Source of the DNA: Homalodisca vitripennis
Lineage: Eukaryota > Arthropoda > Insecta > Hemiptera > Cicadellidae
NCBI RefSeq assembly: GCF_021130785.1
Contig: NC_060212.1
Span: 145,536,501-145,600,500, forward strand
Length of the DNA stretch: 64,000 nucleotides
Direction: 5' to 3'
Below are positions 12,862 to 24,395 of the stretch, one piece after another (the first letter of the stretch is position 1; every line of letters begins with the position of its first letter). The translations under genes were made by a program, and so were the position numbers. The notes under the pieces were generated by a model, which was given only the letters and a program-made list of their open reading frames with translations, was not told where the DNA came from and did not search any database.

Positions 12862-14924
12862 GTATATAGTCATTATCTTGAGCGTGTTATTTTGTTACCA
12901 GATTAAACTGACCAGGTTTTGTCAATTTACCATGTCCGGCAACTTCTCGTTTTTAACGCGCAAAATGGAAAATGGGGGGGCAAGTCCCGTTCATCCCCCC
13001 TCTTCGTCGGTGCGCCCCTGCTCACATGAATAATGCTTAAACATGCAGAAGAGAATAAATGGAATTACTTTTGTTTTTTTTTTTTAAATCTCTTATTCTA
13101 TTCATATTATAAATACGAGTAAGAAAATCTTTGAAGAGTTGTATTTGCATGTTTGATAGACAATCACATAAAATCTAGTGGACAAACTTAGGCTAAATTT
13201 AAATGGATATTACTGGGATATCAGAACAATACATACACATCTTTTTATTCCGAAAAACTGTTTATCATAAATACTTATTCAATCATTTTTTTGCAAAACA
13301 CCATCTTCTGTAGTGTGCTACAAGTAGTTGTGACTGTATTATTCGTTGATTTTATTATTGATGGCATCTAAGAGGAATTCCAACCATTAGGTTTATATTG
13401 TGTAATCGAAAGTAGTTTTCTTTGACATTGTGGGGCGGTGTACAGTAGTTGAAGGATCAACTACGGAGGGACCGGACAGTATAATATGACTCAACGAAAC
13501 GAACCATATCACTACACTCGAGGAAACAAATTCGAGCTCAGTGAGTCAATTATTTATTTGATGAATGCTTATTTCCGTTTATAATCATCATAGGGGTCCA
13601 TCATACAACATTATAAATGCTTTCACTAAACAGACTACGACCTGAATTTGTTTCTTATATAGTCTTCGACTTATTTCATTCTTCAACTTCATGACCTCAA
13701 AATACTGTTTTGTGAAATCATTAAAAATTGGGAGTGCCGATTGCCGAGAGTCCAGATGCCGAACATTGGATTTGAGTTAGAGATAGCGCAGGTTTAAATC
13801 CTGTCGGTGAAAAATTTATCAGAGAATATTTAAATATTTTTGGTAATAAAGTAAAGATGAGTTAATAAAAACGTAGGTCTATCACACTTATTAAGTAATC
13901 TAAATTGGATTACTCGGGTGTTAGTGCGCATTATAAGATTCATTTATCAGCAACCTGCATTAAAACGTTTCTTGGTTTTAACAAAAAATACGTATATTTT
14001 TCCGTTAAAAAATCTTTCTCTGTTCTGTTCTCAAATTTTTCGTAACAAACTAAATGTTGGAGAGCAGTCTGTTGACCTTTTAGTTAGTTTCTTTATGTGA
14101 GAGCAAGCTATAAACTGTTTATTTGTGTATTGTGTATCTGTTACACTGACCAGCTACTTGTTTTTGGTCAGTGACTTCCTAAGTTTTTTCATTAATTTTT
14201 AAACATGAATGTAAATGTTGGAAAATAAATATTTATTTATTTATTTTATTTATTTGCTTTAATTTTTTTACATGTCCGCAATGGTTCTTGAGTTTTAGAA
14301 ACGTTTACGCGTACGATATAAATAGTTTATGTTAAATTTGTGTTTGTTAAATTTATTAGGTTTTTTTAACAAGACACTGTTATGTAGTTGTCAAATTTAT
14401 GTATGAATTTGAAGATGCCTCAATCCTTGTCTTTTACTCGACCTATCATATTTTTATTGACGAAGACGAGTGATGATATGTATTTGAACCTTTATCCATT
14501 TCACATACCTCTTGTGGAGGCAATACGAAGATGTCTCCAGTTTCCATTCCAATGAGGGGATATCGGTCCGGCTCTAAGTGTGGGTGTATACACTTGTGCA
14601 TGGTTTATATCCTGGCACCAAGCCTAGACATCTCGGAGTCAACGCTCTTGCAGAACACAGGCCGTGGCCCTGGCCGTGTGATTTATCGTCAATCAAGTGG
14701 TTTATCTCGGTATTTTACACTGATTTGGAATCAAAAGTCACATAAAAAGCGGACTCCGAAAGGTCGAAGACGATATGTTTGAGATGACAAAGTGTTATTT
14801 GTAGCGGGTCCAGGTTGTAAAACCCCCATGAAGGAGGGATGATGAGGCTTGATTGATTTTAATACTTTGCCATCACTTTGGAACGTTTACAGCCATCATT
14901 TGCCAACAAATAAACCACATTATA
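11881..14924. other. AT-rich intergenic DNA with a (TA)n tract
   Basis: A (TA)n run occupies about 12800-12848 and passes into (TATG)n to about 12870. Nothing else is recognised. Frames at 13918-14100 and 14531-14782 are open but match no family I know. Confidence 0.5.
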
Positions 14925-15545
14925 TTATTGGCTGATCATTATCGAAGCTTATCACTCGCGATGCTGAAATTTCATTTATGTCTGTCTTATCTTTTTGTCT
15001 GCTTGTACACACGAACCGTCCTATAGACTTGAAACTGTGCATGAAGCTTTATTTCTATATTTGGAACACTGAGTTCGATGATGGTGCATGTCACTGCATG
15101 AGTTTGTTCTTATGGGTAATTATGACGGCAACGTCAAAAAGGCAGAATATGTAAATTGGTATCAAACTCAAAATACTCATAATTGATTCAAACGTGACAT
15201 TAACACTTATAGCGGAACTTTCGCCACAGATACAACATCTTTTTTTAATTAACTTGGTGTGTAAATTTTGATTATTTAATATTATATATATCTGATATGA
15301 AAACCAACTTAATGAAAAAATATAAAAATGAATCACATGGCAAGATATGTTGCGAAAATCTTCATACTTCATTTTTACAGGAATGAGTTATATTATATAT
15401 GTCATTATCGTGTCAACTTCTTTTTTTATTATTTTATAATTGTCTGTCTATCTGTCAGGACACCTTGAGAATCAAATAAGATACAGAATAGAAACTTCTG
15501 TCGCAGTGAAGTCTTTTGTGATACATGGTGTTGTACTTATACCTT
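14925..15545 (+). repeat. dispersed repeat family member
   Basis: Starts with a TTGGCTGATCATTATCG..GCTTATCACTCG block, followed by GTCTGTCT words, then GAGTTCGATGATGGTGCATGTC, GGTAATTATGACGGC, GTCTGTCTATCTGTCAGGAC and ATACATGGTGTTGTACTT. The same ordered blocks occur near 44.7-45.6, 50.6-50.9, 51.3-51.6 and 53-54.6 kb, which defines a family of roughly 600 bp. No coding capacity. The 93-codon minus-strand frame at 15091-15372 lies inside it and is probably accidental. Confidence 0.6.
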
Positions 15546-16018
15546 GTTCTATAAACCAAGATATAAATAATCATTTACTACAACTAAAGGTTGGTAAACC
15601 ACATCATCTAGCGTGCAATACATTTAAAATATTTGTTGCTTCTAACTTTTCCCATTAAGGTGAGAATAACGCTTAGCGTGCTCCTATGTTATTGAAGTGG
15701 CAATGCAGTACTTAACCTAGGTACACTTATTTGACAAACTATTAGGCCAATTGACTTCAAATATTGCAATAATATCCCTATTACTGTCAGTAACATCACA
15801 CACAAACTTTTTTGGCAAAAATAAAAAAATTAAATGTAAGAAAAAAAGTTTTATATAATTAAATTTTTTAATGCAAGTTTTTTTATTTTATAAATTTGAT
15901 TTGGATGATCAGAAATTAAAAATCCTAGTGTGTTGTGTTGGTACATTTCAGATTAGTGCTTATTAAAAATTTCAGAGCTCTATCTTATATATTTTAGGAG
16001 ATAATTGTACCTATGTGA
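15546..16018. other. AT-rich intergenic DNA
   Basis: No gene seen. A pyrimidine-rich TTTTCAG lies at 16030, just before the recognisable transposase frame, but nothing supports real splicing. Confidence 0.5.
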
Positions 16019-16034
16019 GAAAAAAACAAGTTTT

Positions 16035-16310
16035 CAGAACACGCGAATTAGGGTCAGACACACAAAGTACTTGGGTGATGGGGACTCCAAAGTTTTTTTT
16101 TCAGTCTTAGAGAGCAAACCTTATGGACCTAATGTTAATATTGAAAAGCTTGAGTGCATAGGCCACGTACAGAAGCGACTTGGAACTCGTTTGCGTAAGT
16201 TGAAAGAGGGGAATAAAGGCGTAAAGTTGGATGACGGAAAAGGATTTGGAGGTAAGGGGCGCCTCTCTAAAGAGGTAATTGATAAGCTGCAGGCATACTA
16301 TGGCTATCCC
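16035..16310 (+). pseudogene. Mutator-like transposase fragment
   Basis: The frame encodes RVRHTKYLGDGDSKVF, then KPYGPNVNIEKLECIGHVQKR, LGTRLRKLKEG, GKGFGGKGRLSKEVIDKLQ and AYYG. Arthropod proteins carrying the Mutator-like transposase domain have this order: a YLGDGDSK block with a catalytic-type Asp, then KxECxGHVQKR.GxRLR and GGKGRLT...ID.LQ.YYG. Only about 90 residues remain of a protein usually several hundred long. The upstream part is absent and the 3' side stops dead in a (C15A)n array, where the family normally continues past YYG. No terminal inverted repeats were found. The assignment rests on motif order recalled from the family, with no search run. Confidence 0.65.
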
Positions 16311-16406
16311 CCCCCCCCACCCCCCCCCCCCCCCACCCCCCCCCCCCCCCACCCCCCCCCCCCCCCACCCCCCCCCCCCCCCACCCCCCCCCCCCCCCAC
16401 CCCCCC
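16308..16406. repeat. (C15A)n array, locus 1
   Basis: A run of C is interrupted by single A residues at 16319, 16335, 16351, 16367, 16383 and 16399, exactly 16 bases apart. The flanks are transposase-derived on the left and unrelated on the right. The long proline frame across it is meaningless. The opposite strand could form G-quadruplexes. A second array of identical design lies at 61586-61684. Either a real minisatellite or a sequencing/assembly artefact. Confidence 0.9.
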
Positions 16407-16682
16407 ATTAAAATGGAGTCAAGTGGTATGTGGGTCGTATGTTTAATTCAGTTCAAATAAAAACAATAACATTGTGAAGGTTAAGCATATAGCCAAAGGC
16501 GCTCTGAGATAGTGCAATCGATTTATGGGTTGGTTGTTTTTTGTTTGTTTCACCTTTCCTGAAGTCAGAGCAATGTATTTTTATCATTATATAATACGAG
16601 GATATGATTTTGTTTTACAGTTTGTATTTGAAATACGACTGTGGGACATGATTAGTCATATTTCATTAAAAACATATCGTTT

Positions 16683-16967
16683 TGAGGATTAAAATCTGTC
16701 CTCTTTGTCAGATGAGGGAGGTATTGGTACATACAAAAATAAAGAACAGAAAGAAGAAGAAAAGAAAAAGAAAAGGGTTCAAACATACCCAAACATATAG
16801 TCCAGGCGTTGTCACTGCAGTGACTACAAGCACGAGTAGAAACACAATCACACATCACACCGGCACGGATGATGGTACGTTTGAACCATTTTATTTCCCT
16901 TTTCTTCTTTCTGTTATTTATTTTTGTATGTAATAATACCTCCCTCACCTGACAAAGAGGATAGATT
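16683..16967. mobile_element. hairpin (foldback/MITE-like) element
   Basis: An arm at about 16693-16784 is inverted at 16879-16967. TCCTCTTTGTCAG and GAGGGAGGTATT on the left match CTGACAAAGAGGA and AATACCTCCCTC on the right, and both inner ends read GGTTCAAAC/GTTTGAACC. The loop is about 95 bases. The arms contain a purine-rich AAGAAGAAG/CTTCTTTC tract. The 120-codon and 83-codon frames here are palindrome artefacts. I could not define a convincing target duplication. Confidence 0.75.
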
Positions 16968-17100
16968 CCATCCTCGATCGGTGTGATATACCTTTTGTAG
17001 TACATAACGACCACATATGTCCGAAATCCTGTTATTCTGTCAAACCTTCCACAGTTAGTAACAAGTTTTAAACAAAGAAAAGCATATCATTCAACTAAAC

Positions 17101-17420
17101 TAGCTAGCATATCAATTGTTTTCACCAGCTAGCAAATCAATTGTTTTCACTAGTTAGCATATTAATTGTTTTAACTAGCTAGCATATAGATTTTTAACGC
17201 GTAACATAGTAGTGTAGCCATATAGACACAGTATTATGTTAAGTCTTCCCAAATATGTTCAATGCTCACTCTAATATCTGAGATGATACGGGTTAAACTA
17301 GCTAGTAATATCAGTTGTTTGGGCCGTAACCACATAGTGTAGCCATATGGATACACGTTTACGCACAAAGGGTTCATTTCTCACATTATTAACTGTACTG
17401 ATTCGGGTTGAACTGTAATT
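17101..17420. repeat. 25-bp minisatellite and larger tandem duplication
   Basis: About 17102-17188 holds 3.5 units of 25 bp with the core AGCTAGCATATCAATTGTTTT. Downstream, a longer unit of about 125 bp is repeated twice: CGTAACATAGTAGTGTAGCC at 17204 and CGTAACCACATAGTGTAGCC at 17326, each followed by an ACTCTAATAT/CACATTATTA stretch and CGGGTTRAACT. Confidence 0.7.
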
Positions 17421-20257
17421 TATTTAAAAACGTAATATCCATAATTAATAGTCACTTATAAATATATTATATGAGGTAAGGTACTTATAGACCTTTTAAC
17501 TAAAGGAAAATTAACCCAAACCCGATTAGCACCTGAATATGGAGAACGTGTCGGCGACAGCGGAGGTTGGGTATTGGCTCTCCCACAATAGTACAAGGAT
17601 TGATAATCATCCGTCTTTTGGCACTAGACAATCCTGTAGGATGAGCATTCGATGTTTTAGGGTCAGCGTGGGAGAGGTCGCGTTCGCGGTCGTTATGGTT
17701 CACAACGCGTTAAAAACTAACTTTGTATTGTTAACAAATTCAATCTATTAATCAATTCTTAAGGTCTAGGCTTCATTTCTGAACGCCGGTTTGTAAGCTT
17801 ATGTATGAGATCGATCATACCCTCAAGCGAAAATTTTAGATGGCCAGATTCAACTTTTCTCCCCGATATACGAATTTTTTACGCTACTGCATCGCCTAGA
17901 GCCACAAAAAACCAATTTCAACACCAATACGGTTCATTTATCAATATTCTTGATACTGTTAAGAAGTTCATTTTACAAAATCAGTATTGATCAACACACT
18001 TATACATTATCAGATTAATAGTATATGACTGATTGAATTGAGATTGATAGTGAATTACTGATGTTAGGTGTGGGTGATCAGATAGATCAGATACAAGGAA
18101 ATTCCTCTTCTAAATTTTATATAGGTACTATTCGGCAAATTTTTTTATCAAAAATATTGGTTTGAGGTTTACTGGTACATCACTTTGTCTCCATCTCGTC
18201 CTGGGATCAGTTGACCTCAACATTCCCAGATCATCCCAGTTTCCTGGTATTCTAACGTGGACCTCACCACTATGACCCTTCTGTTGTCTGCACCTCAACA
18301 TATGGTGTTAGGCGTTATATAATGGAATAGAGAGGCCAAATCTACATCGTAACCGAAGAAGATCGTATCTCAATGCAATGTTCGGAAATGGGACCTCAAC
18401 TGAAGCAACAGATTACTAGATTTTGTTAATTAATTAGAAAAAGTTGAATTACAGCAACAAAGTCTTTTTACTATTTAAAATGCTCCTTTTTATCTGTCAG
18501 GAACATGCTTTATCATACACATATTACCAATAGGCAAATAATATTTAGGACATTATCGTTCACTAATTGTTTATATGTGCTGGTCATCTCAAAGGGAACC
18601 TTAAAGTTACTGTCCATTGGAATACAAATTACTGAAGATTCACACATCAAGATATATGCGTGCAATATATGTTTACAAGCAAGCAATGGATAACAACTAA
18701 TTAAAATTATTGTCATCTAATTTTACCTATATGGATTTCTATGAGCTTCGTATTAACATGTTTATATTTATTTAAAAATGAAAGATGGCTCAGATAACAT
18801 GTTTATTTGTATATTAAAATAAAAACTATTTAAATAGGCTCAAAATAAAACTTACCGCGTCCGCTGTGTACTCTATCTGTTTATCTACACTATTGTATCT
18901 CTTGTGTCAGGTTTAAATGGAAACAATTATAACAATACTAAAGTTAGTGTAAATAAAAATATCCTTTGTGAAGAAATTTTGTTATTTTCCTCAGACGGTT
19001 TCAGGAAGGCCGCCACTCAGCTAAGCATATTTTTACCTTTAATACAATGCTGATGTAAAAATGTCCTTTTAGAGTAAATTATAAAACAATTTATCTTACA
19101 ACTGAAACCATCATGCTGTTATAAATTTGTAATTTATTTTCTTGAGTAAATTTATTTGATTTTAAGATATCAACGTTAAAACGTTTTTGCAAATTAGCGG
19201 CATTCTTTTTGTATACGTTAGCTTTTCAGTTGATTAATTTGTAAATTTTATATATTTATTGATATATAAATAACCTGAAGGTTTGGGAATCACGTGGTAG
19301 AAAGGTCTTGTTAATCCCAACTTCACCTGATGTATAGTCTGGAGAGAAATTATTCCATCACCTGCTTTCCTCGTAGTTTTGATTGCTAATTTTTCTCAGA
19401 TGCACTTATCACATCATCACGTAATTAGAAGAATTAGTAACAGAATAACGCACTCTCGGCTTACTATATACAGTTAGATCCCTGCGACAGAAACTCGCTG
19501 ATTCGAATCATCATCACATCTGTCCATCAAGCGATTATATAACAATCACTAGTCGACCTAAGAAATTGTGTGTCAACCACAGATACGGAGCTAAGGATAT
19601 AAAATGGATGCCAACGTCCTGTGATAAGATCCAACAGCATAACCATCTTACATAACAGTGCATACAAATTTGGTGACGTTGATGAAGATGACGAGTGAGA
19701 CGTGTTTTAGACGGTTGTGCCAAGCTCAATCTTGCTTTGTCCATTTCTACGCACAGCTTTCTTCATTCTTCTCACCCGAATATAATTTTAAAACGAGGAA
19801 CACTGAGGATGATCATAGTGTAGAATTGTATCAATATTGAAATGTATCGTGACCCTTGGGGTTATGGCGCAGCAAAATCCTGAGGGATAGCCCTTCTAAA
19901 AACGTCATTTATTCATCTAAAACATGACTTTTTGATGATTAAAGACGGCCTTGCAGTTCACCGCTCAGGCTTATATTTCTGCCTAAGTTGATTCCAGACG
20001 CTAAGTAAAAAAAAACTGCACACACGGATTTGGTGTTACTATTTCGAACCATCGAGGGTTTATTAATTAATTTTCACAATCTGGTCTGCATCTCAATCAC
20101 GGAAACAAAACGTATAGCTGGTTTTTTTCACAATTAGTCATGGAATTAGTGTACACGTATCTCCGCCTATGCTCATACAGTGCCACGCAATTCATATTTG
20201 TCAGTAACTATCTTCTTATACACTTTACCTTTTACTTAAGAATATAGTCCGGTTAAA
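17421..20257. other. intergenic DNA, no supported gene
   Basis: A GC-richer patch at 17530-17710 is open on both strands (70 and 67 codons) without a recognisable product. The rest is AT-rich and shows no repeat array or RNA gene that I can name. Confidence 0.45.
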
Positions 20258-22117
20258 ATAAGGATGCAACCTCGGAATGAAAGATAATAAGCTAAAAATT
20301 TGCATACGTCTTTATTTTGATGGTATAAAACTTACCTCAAAAGTCTCATATAATCACGTGTACGCGTCTTTAGATATTTAAGGTCAAAGTTCACGAAAAT
20401 CAGTTTTTTTGAAAATATCTCGTTTATTTTACGCTAAATGACTTTGAAGGTGGTTAGAGAAATTGTAGAGCGGAAGATTCTCTTCAACTTTTGTCTGAAG
20501 TAATTTTATGTACGTCCAACCTTTTTTGAGATACAGCGCAAAGAGTAGGGGACCGCTTACCTGTATATACGATAATGCGAGGTCAGCCAGTAGAATACAA
20601 TAAATAAAGTAGTTATATTGTTAATTATTCACTTACTATTATTATTATTACTTAATACTATTATTATTGTTAGCATTATTATCATTATTATTAAATTTTT
20701 ATTATTATTTATTATTTAATATACCATATTTATAGATATTAATTATAAATTATATATTCTCTAAATAATACTTATTTTATTTTTACCAAACATACAATAT
20801 TAAAAGAAATACTCTTCGTCCATATTACTATATTAGTATGAATTTTATATCTCGAAATACAAATCTCTTGTACGACGTTTTGCTGTTTCTGCGAAGCTGT
20901 AGCAGATTCTGTAACAGAACAGGTTACATCCTTATTTTGCCTTATTTTACTGAGTTAGTAGCAGATGTTCCATTGTTGACCGGTTTTTTTTTGTTTGTTG
21001 ACTTTCTACACACACCGTAAGGAGTGAGTTTTGGAATTTCTATGTATAAGTACAGTAGTGGTAGTGAGATATTTACTTGATGATGGGAATGGTAGGGTAT
21101 TTCTCTGTGTTAGTATTTCTATACCGATCACAGAAGCACTTTCTGATATTAATTTATTACAAATAAAATAACAATCAGCCATTGCAATTAAAGATACACT
21201 CAAAATCGTTACGTCTGTTAATGCTAAGATGTCGTTTTCAACTAAGGAATAAAATAAATTTTTTATCGTTATAGAAATACTAACACAGAGAAATACCCTA
21301 CAATTCCCATCATCAAGTAAATATCTCACCACCACTACTGTACTGATACATAGAAATTCCAAACTCATTCGTGACGGCGGTGTGTAGAAAGTCAACAAAA
21401 ACAAAAAACCGGTCAAAAATGGAACATCTGCTACTAACTCAGTAAAATAAGGATGCAACCTGTTCTGATACAGAATCTGATACAGCTTCGCAGAAAACAG
21501 CAAACGTCGTACAAGAGATTTGTATTTCGAGATAATAATATTCATAGTAATATAGTAACATGGACGAACAGTATTTCTTCTAATGTTGTATGTTTGGTAA
21601 AAAATAAAATAAGTATTATTTAGAGAATATATAATTTATAATTAATATCTATAAATATGGTACATAAAATAATAATAAAAATTTAATAACAATAAAAATG
21701 TAATAATAATTATAATAATGCTAACAATAATAATAGTATTAAGTGAATAATTAACAATATAACTAATTTATTTATTGTATTCTACTGGCTGACCTCGCAT
21801 TAATCGTATATACAGGTAAGCGGTCCCCTACTCTTTGCGCTGTATCTCAAAAAAGGTTGGACGTACATAAAATTACTTCAGACAAAAGTTGAAGAAAATC
21901 TTCCGCTCTACAATTTCTCTAACCACCTTCAAAGTCATTTAGCGTAAGGGAAACGAGATATTTTCAAAAAACTGATTTTCGTGAACTTTGACCTTAAATA
22001 TCTAAAGACGCGTACACGTGATTATATGAGACTTTTGAGGTAAGTTTTATACCATCAAAATAAAGACGTATGCAAATTTTTAGCTTATTATCTTTCATTC
22101 CGAGGTTGCATCCTTAT
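20258..22117. mobile_element. 1.86-kb palindrome (foldback-like element)
   Basis: A left arm at 20258-21127 (870 bp) is inverted at 21264-22117 (854 bp) around a 136-bp centre. Matching landmarks include AAGGATGCAACCTCGG at the left tip and CCGAGGTTGCATCCTT at the right tip, GTAGGGGACCGCTTACCTG inverted near 21820, and ACCGGTTTTTTTTTG near 20980. Divergence is a few percent with small indels. The 179-codon minus-strand frame at 21006-21545 reads across the centre and is a by-product. No transposase is present. Long-armed elements of this shape occur among foldback transposons. Loosely placed TTAA words lie near both tips (20253 and 22124), but the tips do not line up exactly, so no superfamily is assigned. 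Confidence 0.85.
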
Positions 22118-22806
22118 ATTGCCTTAATTTACTGAGTTAATAGTGTTAAACCAAAAATACGTTTACAGACTTATTTTTGTACGTAGAATTGCGGAGGACA
22201 AATTTTAAAAATATTTTTTTAAATCTTAATAATTTAAAAGCCTATGGTGAGTGTATACTTTTTCAATGTTTTAACAACACTTTTTTAACTCAGATTTTTA
22301 GAATGACAACAAAATAATTGCAAAAATATCAAAATACAAACGTAAAAAGCGTAAATTTACTCTAAAATAAATATCACTCCTATCAAACTACTTCCACAAC
22401 CGAAAATAATGGTAAAAGTGTTTAACATTGTTTGTATTCGGCTATATTCAAAATTGCTGTCGGTACGAATAATTAATGTACACACGCAGGTAATGTTGGG
22501 GCTAATAATGGTAATTTACAAGTTTTGACATTGACTTTTGTAAAAATGATGTGTTGTATTATATTAAAAAAAAAAATACACTCCAATTACATAAGCCCTT
22601 AATATAAGTGTTGAAGAGTACGGAACCCAGTGTTGACACCTGATGTACTCCGTGTCAAAAACAGTGGTTAAGAAATAAAAAATTAATTTAGCTATTTATA
22701 TTGATGTTAGGTAACTTTTTCAGGGATCTTTGGAAGACTGGAAGTTACTTACTTATATAAATGCCACATTCGCAATTTTCTCCCCCCATGGTGGTGTTTT
22801 TGAAGT
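22118..22806. other. AT-rich intergenic DNA
   Basis: Immediately right of the palindrome the word TTTACTGAGTTAATAG repeats a motif found inside both arms (TTTTACTGAGTTAGTAG). Otherwise nothing is recognised. Confidence 0.5.
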
Positions 22807-23136
22807 ATGGAAAGTGCAATATTCAACGTTGGAAACGCACCTATCCAAAAGAACTGGCATGCTGTTGACTACGAAAAACCAGACGGAGGGAAACTGAAAA
22901 AGCTAGGAGCGAAGAAAGATATGGGAGATGTAAAGGAGGAGGTAAAGCCCGTTCAAGAACTGGAGTTACAACCGCAAGAAATAAATGGCAATTTAGCAAC
23001 ACCTTCGACCCAAACAAGGACTGTCGACGTACAAGCGAGATCACCAGAACTAATTAGAAAACCAGAAAAAAAACTTTCAATCAAAAAAATTATAGAAACG
23101 AAAAACAGTAATCACTTTCAAAGAAAATCTGTGTAA
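22807..23136 (+). CDS. hypothetical 109-residue hydrophilic ORF
   Basis: An ATG at 22807 is preceded in frame by a TGA at 22801, and the frame runs 109 codons to a TAA. The predicted protein has no signal peptide or membrane segment and is rich in Lys, Glu and Gln. A Lys/Glu-rich stretch at residues 25-50 is followed by a Thr/Pro/Gln segment and a basic C-terminus (KKLSIKKIIETK). It looks disordered. It is not low-complexity and does not overlap a repeat, which makes it the best unassigned coding candidate in the window. It could equally be part of an unrecognised retroelement, an exon, or chance. No family recognised. Confidence 0.3.
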   Translation: MESAIFNVGNAPIQKNWHAVDYEKPDGGKLKKLGAKKDMGDVKEEVKPVQELELQPQEINGNLATPSTQTRTVDVQARSPELIRKPEKKLSIKKIIETKNSNHFQRKSV

Positions 23137-23787
23137 AAACGTGTTGTCAATTACTGTTTACTTAGTAGATAACATGTTATCTACGCTTTCATGGTATTTA
23201 AAATTAACTCGATAAATTTCCAAAAATGAAAAAAAAACTGTTTTATATTTCACCAGATATTTGTATTTTTAATACATAGATGTATTTTAGCATTTGTTGT
23301 GTATTTTTATATGATGGTGTAATTTCACTAACACCTCATCTGTATGCCTGACAATTGTTTCTTCCGTACAAAAGCTTAGTTTTGTTTCCTTACGGAGGCT
23401 ATGACTTCAGACAAAGTACCTGATAAATAGTTAGTGGTAGTTTAGTACTGATGAACATAGTAGCTGAATAGTATCCACCTACTATGATACTATTCAAACC
23501 TCTCACAAGTAACTTTACTTGAAACTTAGTTAACACTATTAGGGAGACAAAAACAACGCCTCTGTCATGTAATACTCCCAATGAAATATGTAGCAGTAGT
23601 TCAGGAAGATATCTATATAATGTTCCTAAACTATACCGACAGAATATTGCTACAGTTAGTGTCATAGGTTATAAAGGTAAACTATTGCACAATTACTGTA
23701 TAGTAATTATACATGTAATTAAGTCCTTGACTGCTGGTATATACTGTGTGAGACCAAACGTACTCGGCCACTGCATCATAAGTCGTC
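23137..23787. other. AT-rich intergenic DNA
   Basis: No gene recognised; the 88-codon minus-strand frame at 23399-23665 matches nothing I know. Confidence 0.5.
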
Positions 23788-23887
23788 TGCGACAGTCAGC
23801 GTGTTAAGTATTACTAAAATTTGATTTAAACATTTACATTTTTGATATCAAATGTAGAAGATGGATTTCAATAATCGAAACATAGAG

Positions 23888-23966
<79 letters not shown>

Positions 23967-24020
23967 CACATATGTGAAAGAAACGGCCAAATACAAAATA
24001 ATTGGATCGTAAAAAGTGAG

Positions 24021-24091
24021 GGCTCTGTGGTGTAATGGTAGCACATTCACCCGGCAAGTGAGAGATCCGGGTTCGAGTCCCGGCGGAGCAA
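24021..24091 (+). tRNA. tRNA-like gene or pseudogene, anticodon position GGC
   Basis: A cloverleaf can be drawn. The acceptor is GGCTCTG with CGGAGCA (G1/A72 mismatched, six other pairs). The D-stem is GTGT/GCAC, the anticodon stem TTCAC/GTGAG with loop CCGGCAA, and the T-arm CCGGG-TTCGAGT-CCCGG with five perfect pairs. The internal promoter B box GGTTCGAGTCC is perfect and the A-box region TGGTGTAATGGTAGC is tRNA-like. Oddities: position 33 is C instead of the near-invariant T, and anticodon GGC (Ala) is normally not used in eukaryotes, which use AGC. No intron. More likely a tRNA-derived repeat head or pseudogene than a decoding tRNA. Confidence 0.55.
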
Positions 24092-24150
24092 GTACTTTTT
24101 GCGATTCAATATTTATTGAAATTAAATTAGGCTATTGCCACTTATACAAA

Positions 24151-24193
<43 letters not shown>

Positions 24194-24262
24194 CAATAAA
24201 CATTGAATCACAAAAAGTACTTGCTCCGCCGGGAGTCGAACCCGGATCTCTCACTTGCCGGG
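24050..24262. repeat. inverted repeat containing half of the tRNA-like sequence
   Basis: The left arm (24050-24124) starts at CCCGGCAAG in the anticodon loop and runs through the T-arm, acceptor end and AAGTACTTTTTG to TTTATTGAAATTA. The right arm (24188-24262) is its inversion with about four mismatches. (TA)n DNA separates the arms. The right copy therefore carries only the 3' half of the tRNA on the minus strand, ending at the anticodon loop. Confidence 0.85.
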
Positions 24263-24395
24263 TATATACAAATATTGTAACACATCTGCTGCAGTCAACG
24301 TGCTAAATATACACTAAAAATAAAAAATTTTTTAAATATTTTTAATTCTTTGCACTTGAGAAGGAGGATGGATTTCAACTATCGAAACTTAGTGT

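Larger units (their letters stand above)
23788..24395. repeat. direct repeat pair bracketing (TA)n and tRNA-like DNA
   Basis: Left copy about 23780-23890 and right copy about 24290-24395 share CAGTCARCGTG, a T-rich spacer and GGATGGATTTCAA followed by ATCGAAAC.TAG. The left copy is followed by a (TA)n tract at about 23893-23964; a second (TA)n lies at about 24156-24189. The arrangement suggests a duplicated retroelement 3' region with tRNA-like DNA inserted between the copies. Confidence 0.6.

Noticed and set aside
14531..14782. 83-codon ORF with a reasonable start context
   Set aside because: No recognisable domain, no supporting splice or promoter signal; could not be distinguished from chance.
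16107..16400. Minus-strand Gly-rich and plus-strand Pro-rich frames across the poly-C tract
   Set aside because: They are translations of the (C15A)n array, not protein-coding sequence.
17101..17188. Short regularly spaced repeats that might be read as CRISPR-like
   Set aside because: Units are contiguous 25-bp tandem repeats with no spacers, in a eukaryotic genome; a minisatellite.
21006..21545. 179-codon minus-strand ORF
   Set aside because: It spans the centre of the long palindrome, its two halves mirror each other in the DNA, and it resembles no family.
23834..24057. Three minus-strand frames rich in Tyr-Ile repeats
   Set aside because: Produced by the (TA)n microsatellite.
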